Made by a program: the position numbers and the translations under genes. A DNA stretch of 6,391 nucleotides from Ruminococcaceae bacterium UBA2806 (lineage in GTDB: Bacteria; Bacillota; Clostridia; Oscillospirales; Acutalibacteraceae), in contig DEHG01000082.1 in NCBI GenBank assembly GCA_002351795.1, positions 1 through 6,391 on the forward strand, written 5' to 3'. The number at the start of each line of letters is the position of its first letter. Within the stretch, counting starts at the first letter, position 1. Under the pieces are notes generated by a model. That model did not search any database and had not been told where the DNA came from. It saw nothing but the letters and a program-made list of their open reading frames with translations. This document shows, one piece after another, positions 1 through 3,770 of this stretch.

Positions 1-4
1 GTGA

Positions 5-50
5 TTAGTGTTTAGTGATTAGTATTTAGTGATTAGTGATTAGTGTTTAG
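5..50. repeat. Heptanucleotide tandem repeat, left arm (TTAGTGW)
   Basis: Six complete 7-bp units of the form TTAGTGA, TTAGTGT or TTAGTAT run without interruption from position 5 to 46, followed by a partial TTAG. The array begins at or before the window edge, so its full length is unknown. It is the inverted counterpart of the array at 81-120. Nothing coding is evident in it. Confidence 0.9.
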
Positions 51-73
51 AATATTGTACCCTGCATATTATC

Positions 74-120
74 TACTAAGCACTAACCACTACCCACTAC
101 CCACTACCTACTACCCACTA
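74..120. repeat. Heptanucleotide tandem repeat, right arm (CACTACC)
   Basis: Units CACTAAC, CACTACC (three times), TACTACC and a partial CACTA run from 81 to 120, directly abutting the stop codon of the EAL-like gene at 121. The first part (CTAAGCACTAACCAC, 77-91) is an imperfect reverse complement of the left arm (about 13 of 15 bases), so the two arrays form an inverted repeat around a roughly 25-bp centre. A transcript of the EAL-like gene running through here could fold into a long AU-rich hairpin, but no T-run marks it as a normal intrinsic terminator. Confidence 0.85.
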
Positions 121-861
121 TCATTCTATGAGATCGTCAACGGTGACATAATCGCCGGAGAGGGGACCCGCACAGAAATTGCAGCCGAATTCATAGAAAG
201 CCTCCGCCTCGGTACTGTTTTTAACGCCGTCAGCGATAGGCTCGCACCGAAGCTCATTAATAAAGTTTATGATAGAATTAACTGCAATATCCGTTCTCTC
301 ATTTTTTCCAATGCTTTCAGTGATATTAGGGTGAAGGAGAACGTAATCGAAGTTAAATCTTGACAGCTCGATAAGCGGACATTCGATCTCACCGAAGCCG
401 TACAGAAGAACGTGATAGCCCCTGCGTCTGAGCCTTGCGACATTTTCGGGCAGATCAGGATTTTTCTCCCGCAGGACGCTTTCGGCAACGGCAAAGCAGA
501 AGCTGTTGGCGGTAAGGGAGAACTGTTCGCAGATCTTATCGGCAAGAGCGCCCGACGTTCTGTCGCTCAGAATGCTCAGGGGCATATCGAGGGTGATCCA
601 GTTAAAATACCTTCCCGCTTCGGTAATGCTGCGGACGGACTCGGAGAGCTGGAGCAGTTCGAGATTGAACAGCTCCTTGTTTTTACCGGAGGCATCGGCA
701 GCGGGGCGGAAAGTCTCGGGCATAAGCGTACCAAGACCGGGGGTATTAAGGTGAGTTCTTGAGAAGTAGCAGACAGTTTTGCCGGAGGAAATATCACGCA
801 CAGAGCGGAAATTAAGCTCGACAGCACGAAGCCCGCCGACAAGAGTTTGTTTAACCGGCAT
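121..861 (-). CDS. Degenerate EAL-domain protein, probably not a c-di-GMP phosphodiesterase
   Basis: The 246-residue protein keeps the layout of an EAL domain and little else in the chain. An N-terminal strand pair with 'ISSGK' and 'PGLGTLMPETF' (about residues 24-51) corresponds to the region around the EAL signature. Next comes 'YFNWITLDMP', then 'LRRRGYHVLLYGFGE' (144-158), 'FDYVLLHP' (171-178), 'EPIADGVKN' (207-215) and 'FGCNFCAGPL' (225-234). The metal and catalytic signatures are lost: EAL itself reads VCYF, DDFG reads YGFG, the KID segment reads LLH, and EGVE reads DGVK. The family normally hydrolyses c-di-GMP. This copy more likely binds a ligand or protein, or serves as a scaffold. 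The ATG at 861 follows a good GGGAGGAG site (869-876). It is transcribed divergently from the exported-protein gene. The fold assignment is fairly safe; the function is unknown. Confidence 0.75.
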   Translation of the reverse strand: MPVKQTLVGGLRAVELNFRSVRDISSGKTVCYFSRTHLNTPGLGTLMPETFRPAADASGKNKELFNLELLQLSESVRSITEAGRYFNWITLDMPLSILSDRTSGALADKICEQFSLTANSFCFAVAESVLREKNPDLPENVARLRRRGYHVLLYGFGEIECPLIELSRFNFDYVLLHPNITESIGKNERTDIAVNSIINFINELRCEPIADGVKNSTEAEAFYEFGCNFCAGPLSGDYVTVDDLIE

Positions 862-895
862 AACTATACTCCTCCCAAAGTAAACATATATAGAT

Positions 896-924
896 ATTCT
901 AACATATACAGAGGTAAAAGTTAA
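896..924 (-). promoter_or_regulatory. Probable promoter of the degenerate EAL gene
   Basis: Read on the minus strand, TTAACT (919-924) and TAGAAT (896-901) are separated by 17 bp. This places the start about 28 bases upstream of the ATG, with the GGGAGGAG ribosome binding site inside the leader. The -10 box matches 5 of 6 consensus bases and the -35 box 4 of 6. Confidence 0.5.
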
Positions 925-1028
925 ATTTTAATAGCATAATTCCAAAAAAACAGGGGCGGTGTAAGGAATTGGCAGTAATTTGGTCAGGGTAAACAAGAAA
1001 AGTTGAGAACTATTTCTGTTTTTTGCTA

Positions 1029-1057
1029 TTGACAACAGGGGGTAAAACTGATACATA
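1029..1057 (+). promoter_or_regulatory. Probable promoter of the exported-protein gene
   Basis: A perfect TTGACA lies at 1029-1034. At 17 bp spacing the -10 position is TACATA (1052-1057), a weak match, and TATAGT at 1056-1061 would need 21 bp. The -35 is convincing and the -10 is not, so the gene may depend on an activator. The implied leader before the ATG at 1146 is about 80 nt. Confidence 0.45.
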
Positions 1058-1078
1058 TAGTAAAAATATGGCATTATG

Positions 1079-1118
1079 TGTGCAATAATGCACAGCCTAC
1101 CGGGGGCAGGACACCCGG
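1079..1118 (+). other. Two hairpins in the 5' leader of the exported-protein gene
   Basis: The leader contains TGTGCA/TGCACA (1079-1084 with 1089-1094, 4-nt loop) and CCGGG/CCCGG (1100-1104 with 1114-1118, 9-nt loop). They lie between the probable promoter and the AAAGGAAA ribosome binding site (1131-1138). No T-run follows, so they are not a terminator. I see no conserved core of a known riboswitch class. They could stabilise the mRNA or bind a regulator. Confidence 0.45.
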
Positions 1119-1145
1119 AATAATTCTGAGAAAGGAAAATGTCTT

Positions 1146-2405
1146 ATGAAAAAAGATAAAAAAACTAAAAAGAACAGCGTTATGAAAAAGCTTGTCCCGG
1201 CTACCGGTATGCTGCTCGTATCTGCTATCATGCTGACTACCTCAACATATGCTTGGTTTACAATGAGCAGAGAGGTAAGTTTGAATAACATTTCAATGAC
1301 TGCAACTACCCCCGAAGATGTTCAGATATCACTTGGTCATCTGACAAGTGCTACTGGCGGTTATGCTGATAACACTGGTTTACTAAAGGCTTCTGATGGA
1401 TCGACTGCAGCTGATAATTTTACTGCAGTTGCGCCCTCAGCAGGCATGACTGATGCGGATATGGTTGATTGGTCTAACACAATTGAAATTACAGAGTATT
1501 ATCGTTTAGGTAGACTTATCCCCGCATCCTCGACAACGGGTGCAAATATATGGTTTACCCCCAACGCAACTGGTGTAGGTAAGACTGTCGATAGTGCAGC
1601 AACATATTATCAGGCTACCAACGGAACAACGAGAAATCCTGAGTCAACAGTTAGAACAGGATCAACTAGTGGACTTAACGCTACTCTTCATGCTATAACA
1701 AATGATACAGCAGCAAGCGACACATGGAATACAGGTGCAAGTGGAGATGCTTATGTTGTTTCTACAGGATGGAATTCAACTAATGATGATGGTTATTATG
1801 TTGATATTCCGATTTGGCTTAGGACATCGAGTACGGCAGGTGTCACGCTTTCTCTTGATGCGTATGTTGTTCCCAAAACCATAGACTTTGATACAAATGC
1901 TTCTGATAATGTTCATAATTATAATGATTTGTACAAAGCCGCTCGTGTAGCTATTATTCCCGATACAATAGATACAGCAAATGATGCTAATGTTGAAACA
2001 CAGGTCAACAAACTTGTTGATCTCAAAGATGGATTTAATTCAACAACTCATACAAATCTAACTGATGGATATTCTGGAACAGCAAATGTAGTTGATTTCT
2101 ATGGCAGAAATACAACAACTGGCTTAGAAGATTCTACACAGCAAGGGACAAAAGACGCTGCTTCTGGTGCTGCACTTACAAATTATGCTGCTGCTTCAAA
2201 AGCAAATAACACTGGTGTAATGGTAAATCTTACAGCTGCTGCAAATAAGGGTACAGGTACAGCTTACGGTACAGCAAGAAAGTATTATGTTCGTGTTTGG
2301 CTTGAAGGCGAAGATCCTGAGTGTTGGAACGCAAATGCTGGACAGGATTTTACAATTAGTTTGAAATTCTCTAAGATAGGTGCAGAAGCTGTTCCTAATC
2401 CGTGA
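1146..2405 (+). CDS. Exported SipW/TasA-type signal-peptide protein, Thr/Asn/Ser-rich
   Basis: The 419-residue protein starts with a strongly basic Lys-rich n-region (residues 2-15), a hydrophobic core (about 16-31) and the motif TTSTYAWFT (31-39). This is the signature of signal peptides cleaved by SipW-like type I signal peptidases in TasA/camelysin-like matrix and fibre proteins; cleavage is expected near Ala36-Trp37. The mature chain is low in charge and rich in Thr, Ala, Asn, Ser, Asp and Gly, with a single Cys. It ends in an ordered segment 'YYVRVWLEGEDPECWN' followed by 'GQDFTISLKFSKIG', as expected of a final beta-sandwich edge. A filamentous or matrix role at the cell surface is inferred from the signal type only. 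The ATG at 1146 has GAAAGGAAA upstream (1130-1138). No signal peptidase or anchoring sorting signal (LPXTG) is encoded in the window, and the base composition is more AT-rich than its neighbours. Confidence 0.8.
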   Translation: MKKDKKTKKNSVMKKLVPATGMLLVSAIMLTTSTYAWFTMSREVSLNNISMTATTPEDVQISLGHLTSATGGYADNTGLLKASDGSTAADNFTAVAPSAGMTDADMVDWSNTIEITEYYRLGRLIPASSTTGANIWFTPNATGVGKTVDSAATYYQATNGTTRNPESTVRTGSTSGLNATLHAITNDTAASDTWNTGASGDAYVVSTGWNSTNDDGYYVDIPIWLRTSSTAGVTLSLDAYVVPKTIDFDTNASDNVHNYNDLYKAARVAIIPDTIDTANDANVETQVNKLVDLKDGFNSTTHTNLTDGYSGTANVVDFYGRNTTTGLEDSTQQGTKDAASGAALTNYAAASKANNTGVMVNLTAAANKGTGTAYGTARKYYVRVWLEGEDPECWNANAGQDFTISLKFSKIGAEAVPNP

Positions 2406-2427
2406 TAATCAAATTGATTAACACAAC

Positions 2428-2474
2428 TGAATAACTACCCCCCCCCGTCAGGCTCCGGCTTGGCGGGGGGGTTT
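2428..2474 (+). terminator. Terminator-like hairpin repeat, copy 1
   Basis: A long GC stem (about 2440-2453 with 2458-2471) is closed by a TCCG tetraloop and followed by TTT. It sits 23 bases after the stop of the exported-protein gene and is the obvious place for that transcript to end. The same element, including the preceding TGAATAACT, recurs at 3671-3718, and a shorter variant lies at 2591-2619, so it is both a terminator and a dispersed repeat. The T-tract here is short, so termination may be partial. Confidence 0.7.
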
Positions 2475-2571
2475 GCTCCCTCCCCCTGTCAGCTGCGCTG
2501 ACATCCCCCTCGGCGAGGGGGACGATGGCTCCCTCGTTGAGGGAGCTGTCGCCGCAGGCGACTGAGGGAGG
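2475..2571. repeat. Cloverleaf-like multi-hairpin repeat element
   Basis: An outer helix CTCCCTC (2476-2482) with GAGGGAG (2564-2570) encloses four perfect hairpins with 3-base loops. These are TGTCAGC/GCTGACA (2487-2503), CCCCCTC/GAGGGGG (2505-2521), GCTCCCTC/GAGGGAGC (2528-2546) and GTCGCC/GGCGAC (2548-2562). Such GC-rich 'ctccctc...gagggag' elements are, from memory, abundant intergenic repeats in gut Ruminococcaceae. The role is unknown: a REP/MITE-like non-autonomous element, an RNA-processing site and a DNA-structure element are all possible. No ORF in it looks real. Confidence 0.8.
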
Positions 2572-2590
2572 AAAACAAAGCGCCGGCGTG

Positions 2591-2626
2591 CCGTCAGGCT
2601 CTGGCCTACGGGGTGGTTTATTTTTC
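2591..2626 (+). terminator. Terminator-like hairpin repeat, copy 3 (diverged)
   Basis: CCGT-C-AGGC pairs with GCCTACGG around a TCTG loop with one bulged C, followed by GGGTGGTTTATTTTT. It shares 'CCGTCAGGCTC' and 'CGGGGTGGTTT' with the copy at 3671-3718. It would insulate the downstream antitoxin-RNA promoter from readthrough. Together with copy 1 it brackets the cloverleaf element. Confidence 0.6.
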
Positions 2627-2634
2627 AAAAATCG

Positions 2635-2663
2635 TTGACAAACCCACAAAAAACAACTATAAT
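2635..2663 (+). promoter_or_regulatory. Consensus promoter of the antitoxin RNA
   Basis: TTGACA (2635-2640), exactly 17 bp, then TATAAT (2658-2663): both boxes match consensus perfectly. The predicted start is at 2670-2671. There is no ribosome binding site or ORF before the terminator ending at 2764, so the product is a short RNA. A very strong promoter for a short antisense RNA is expected when the antitoxin must outnumber the toxin mRNA. Confidence 0.88.
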
Positions 2664-2673
2664 ATAAACAGAC

Positions 2674-2703
2674 AAGGCGACCAGCCAACTACGGCAGTCC
2701 CCG
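2674..2703 (+). repeat. Inverted repeat enclosing the type I locus, left arm
   Basis: AAGGCGACCAGCC (2674-2686), five bases, then CGGCAGTCCCCG (2692-2703). It matches the right arm at 2918-2951 read on the opposite strand in 12 of 13 and 12 of 12 positions, with a spacer of 5 rather than 9 bases. It begins about 4 bases after the antisense RNA start. Confidence 0.9.
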
Positions 2704-2718
2704 TATAGATTAATTACT

Positions 2719-2764
2719 AAGAAGTAACCGTTCTATTTGCGAGACAGGCGGTTACTTCTTTTTT
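2719..2764 (+). terminator. Intrinsic terminator of the antitoxin RNA, overlapping the toxin stop codon
   Basis: A 12-bp perfect stem, AAGAAGTAACCG (2719-2730) with CGGTTACTTCTT (2749-2760), has an 18-nt loop and runs into a TTTTTT tract ending at 2764. On the minus strand the same right arm encodes the final Lys codons and the TAA stop of the toxin. On that strand the hairpin is followed by AGTAATTAAT rather than a T-run, so it should terminate the antisense RNA well and the toxin mRNA poorly. Confidence 0.85.
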
Positions 2765-2856
2765 ATATCGTGGTTTACCTTTATTGCAGTTACAATAAAG
2801 CCAGCGATGGTGACGATCACCTGAATAGTCTGCAAAAGCTCGCTATATGTAATCAT
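2752..2856 (-). CDS. Small hydrophobic peptide, predicted type I toxin (holin-like/TxpA-like), 34 aa
   Basis: The ORF begins at the ATG 2856-2854 and ends at TAA 2754-2752. The peptide begins MITYSELLQT, continues with a single hydrophobic helix (about residues 7-26: LLQTIQVIVTIAGFIVTAIK) and ends in a polar basic tail with IKKK. This is the pattern of membrane-acting type I toxins such as TxpA/BsrG and of Firmicute 'putative holin-like toxin' peptides, which often start M-T-Y-[ST]-[DE]. The ribosome binding site region GGGGGTGGGTGA (2870-2859) lies just upstream. It has its own consensus promoter (2961-2989), a long structured leader, and a convergent antisense RNA from a strong promoter. 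Expected action is membrane insertion with depolarisation or growth arrest when the antisense RNA is lost. Too short for standard gene calls. The ORF and layout are seen; toxicity is inferred. Confidence 0.75.
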   Translation of the reverse strand: MITYSELLQTIQVIVTIAGFIVTAIKVNHDIKKK

Positions 2857-2955
2857 ATTCACCCACCCCCTTTCATCAAGAGGGCTTTATAAAGTTTTTC
2901 GCCCCCTTTATGAAGATCGGGGACTGCCGCAATCCGTAGGCTGATCGCCTTGCAG
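2857..2955 (-). promoter_or_regulatory. Structured 5' leader of the toxin mRNA with alternative hairpins
   Basis: The roughly 98-nt leader contains GCCCTCTT (minus strand, 2885-2878). It can pair upstream with AAGGGGGC (2908-2901; 8 bp, one G-U) or downstream with AAGGGGG of the ribosome binding site (2872-2866; 7 bp, one G-U, 5-nt loop). Only one can form at a time, so the site is either hidden or exposed. The first 34 bases also match the 5' end of the antisense RNA. Structured, translation-inert leaders are common in type I toxins such as hok and bsrG. The pairing was worked out by eye, not by energy folding. Confidence 0.6.
2918..2951 (-). repeat. Inverted repeat enclosing the type I locus, right arm
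   Basis: Read on the minus strand: AAGGCGATCAGCC, nine bases, CGGCAGTCCCCG. It starts only about 3 bases after the predicted toxin mRNA start, mirroring the left arm relative to the antisense RNA. It may be a terminal inverted repeat of a small mobile cassette, a shared operator, or a foldback element between the 5' and 3' ends of a readthrough toxin mRNA. Confidence 0.9.
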
Positions 2956-2960
2956 CTTCT

Positions 2961-2989
2961 ATTCTACACTATTATCAATACCGTGTCAA
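2961..2989 (-). promoter_or_regulatory. Promoter of the type I toxin mRNA
   Basis: On the minus strand TTGACA (2984-2989), 17 bp, TAGAAT (2961-2966): a perfect -35 and a 5-of-6 -10. The predicted start is near 2953-2956. The -10 is one base weaker than that of the antisense promoter, consistent with antitoxin excess. Confidence 0.85.
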
Positions 2990-3021
2990 TTACAATTACA
3001 TAATTTGCATTTGCCCGATCA

Positions 3022-3050
3022 TTGATTTTTACATATAAATCGTGTATAAT
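3022..3050 (+). promoter_or_regulatory. Promoter of the type II toxin-antitoxin operon
   Basis: TTGATT (3022-3027), 17 bp, TATAAT (3045-3050). The predicted start is near 3057, giving a leader of about 45 nt before the antitoxin ATG at 3102. It is divergent from the type I toxin promoter, with only 32 bp between the two -35 boxes. I could not pick out a convincing operator palindrome, although the AT-rich stretch 3028-3078 would be the place for one. Confidence 0.8.
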
Positions 3051-3101
3051 ATAAATGATAAATATAGTCTGGATTCTTATGTAAAAAGAGGAGGCATGGG
3101 T

Positions 3102-3344
3102 ATGAGTACTTTGGATGCTACTGTTTCTATGTTAGAAAAAATGCCGGAGGAAGCCCGGTTAATGGTTTTTAAATATACTCAGTCATTATTTACAGCGCCC
3201 AGACCGGCAAATCCGTTTACGCCAAAATCAAAAAAAGACATTCTTGACGATTTATCCAAGTCAAGAGAGCAAATAGCTGACGGCAAAGGTGTTGATATGA
3301 AAGAAGCTTTGCAGGAGATGGGAGCGAAACATGGATTCCTATAA
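3102..3344 (+). CDS. Type II antitoxin of the RelE/ParE-like pair, 80 aa
   Basis: The small acidic protein starts MSTLDATVSMLEKMPEEARL. The 'LEKMPEEARLMVFKYTQSL' helix (11-29) resembles the 'LPEE...V..FI..L' N-terminal region of many small antitoxins. A Pro-rich linker follows (32-42), then a charged helical C-terminus 'DILDDLSKSREQIADGKG' (46-63) and 'KEALQEMGAKHGFL', of the kind that wraps its toxin. I cannot name the antitoxin family and see no clear DNA-binding fold, so autoregulation is uncertain. The ATG at 3102 is chosen because GAGGAGG (3088-3094) is 7 bases away. The in-frame ATG at 3096 is only one base from it, and longer in-frame starts (GTG at 3042) lie inside the promoter. It overlaps the toxin gene by 14 bases. 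Confidence 0.8.
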   Translation: MSTLDATVSMLEKMPEEARLMVFKYTQSLFTAPRPANPFTPKSKKDILDDLSKSREQIADGKGVDMKEALQEMGAKHGFL

Positions 3345-3660
3345 GGTTATTACATCCCCAAAAGCACTGTCACAGCTTGAGGAATATATTGATTACATTC
3401 AGTATACCCTGTTAAACGAACAGGCTGCCGGAGCCGTTTGGAACGATGCTGTTGAAACAGTAAACAGGCTTGAAACTGTTGCCGGAAGTCTTAGATACTG
3501 TGACGATCCTGAATTAAAGGAATTGGGTTACCGAAAGATCGTTTTTATTCGTCACAGCTATGTCATGCTCTACAGAATTGAAAATAATACTGTATTTGTA
3601 GAAGCTGTTTACCATCAGCTTCAGGACTATGAGAAAACTTTTTTGGATTCCATTTCCTGA
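3331..3660 (+). CDS. RelE/ParE-fold type II toxin, 109 aa
   Basis: The length and the order of motifs fit the RelE/ParE superfamily (ParE_toxin). They are 'YKVITSPKALSQLEEYIDYI' (4-23), an N-terminal strand followed by the first helix; 'NEQAAGAVWNDAVETVNRL' (29-47), the second helix; 'ELGYRKIVFIRHSYVMLYRI' (64-83), the sheet; and 'VFVEAVYHQLQDYEKTF' (88-104), the terminal strand with the usual H-x-x-x-D-Y ending. Members either cleave ribosome-bound mRNA (RelE) or poison gyrase (ParE). The sequence alone does not decide which, though the 'GYRK...YVMLYRI' and 'HQLQDY' pattern is closest to ParE/YafQ-type proteins. The start lies inside the antitoxin gene (14-base overlap) with GGAG at 3321-3324, so the two are translationally coupled. 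Partner family and layout make the pairing nearly certain. Confidence 0.88.
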   Translation: MDSYKVITSPKALSQLEEYIDYIQYTLLNEQAAGAVWNDAVETVNRLETVAGSLRYCDDPELKELGYRKIVFIRHSYVMLYRIENNTVFVEAVYHQLQDYEKTFLDSIS

Positions 3661-3670
3661 AGATTCATAT

Positions 3671-3720
3671 TGAATAACTGCCCCTACCCCGTCAGGCTCC
3701 GGCCTGGCGGGGTGGTTTTT
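3671..3720 (+). terminator. Terminator after the type II pair; hairpin repeat copy 2
   Basis: A 12-bp stem ACCCCGTCAGGC (3686-3697) pairs fully, with one G-T, with GCCTGGCGGGGT (3702-3713) around a TCCG tetraloop, followed by GGTTTTT (3714-3720). It begins 11 bases after the toxin stop codon. The block TGAATAACT onward matches copy 1 (2428-2474) in roughly 42 of 48 columns with one indel. On the minus strand it faces the end of deoD and could slow that transcript, but lacks a T-run on that side. Confidence 0.88.
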
Positions 3721-3770
3721 AGTGCAGTGGGTTCTTATCACAGCATTAACTGAGTTACTGCCTGATACTC

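Larger units (their letters stand above)
2670..2764 (+). ncRNA. Predicted type I antitoxin antisense RNA (RatA-like), about 95 nt
   Basis: The RNA is bounded by a perfect sigma-A-type promoter and a strong intrinsic terminator. It runs opposite to the 34-residue peptide gene and overlaps its last few codons, its stop codon and all of its 3' region (2752-2764 and onward), leaving the toxin ribosome binding site untouched. This is the geometry of B. subtilis RatA with txpA, where tail-to-tail pairing leads to RNase III cleavage of the toxin mRNA. Its first 33 bases (GGCGACCAGCC, then CGGCAGTCCCCG) are nearly the same as the start of the toxin mRNA, because the locus is enclosed by an inverted repeat. 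Promoter and terminator are seen directly; the antitoxin role is inferred from layout and from the peptide opposite. Sequence homology to RatA is not claimed. Confidence 0.75.

Noticed and set aside
1..120. CRISPR array
   Set aside because: Seven-base units with no spacers; a simple tandem repeat.
43..363. 106-residue plus-strand ORF over the repeat and the EAL-like gene
   Set aside because: Its start is made of the heptamer repeat (YYLLSTNHYPLPTTYYPL) and the rest is antisense to a better-supported gene. No ribosome binding site.
412..762. 116- and 82-residue plus-strand ORFs opposite the EAL-like gene
   Set aside because: Shadows of the minus-strand gene, with no ribosome binding site or recognisable domain.
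1041..1140. c-di-GMP riboswitch in the leader of the exported-protein gene
   Set aside because: Attractive because an EAL-like gene is adjacent, but the conserved GCAAAC, GAAA and ACGCAAAGC elements of class I are absent and I see no class II core.
2395..2688. 97-residue minus-strand ORF across the hairpin block
   Set aside because: It is composed of the dispersed repeats and crosses the antitoxin-RNA promoter; Pro/Arg/Gly-rich chance sequence.
3042..3101. N-terminal extension of the type II antitoxin (GTG at 3042)
   Set aside because: The GTG overlaps the TATAAT box and would lie upstream of the transcription start. The ribosome binding site points to 3102.
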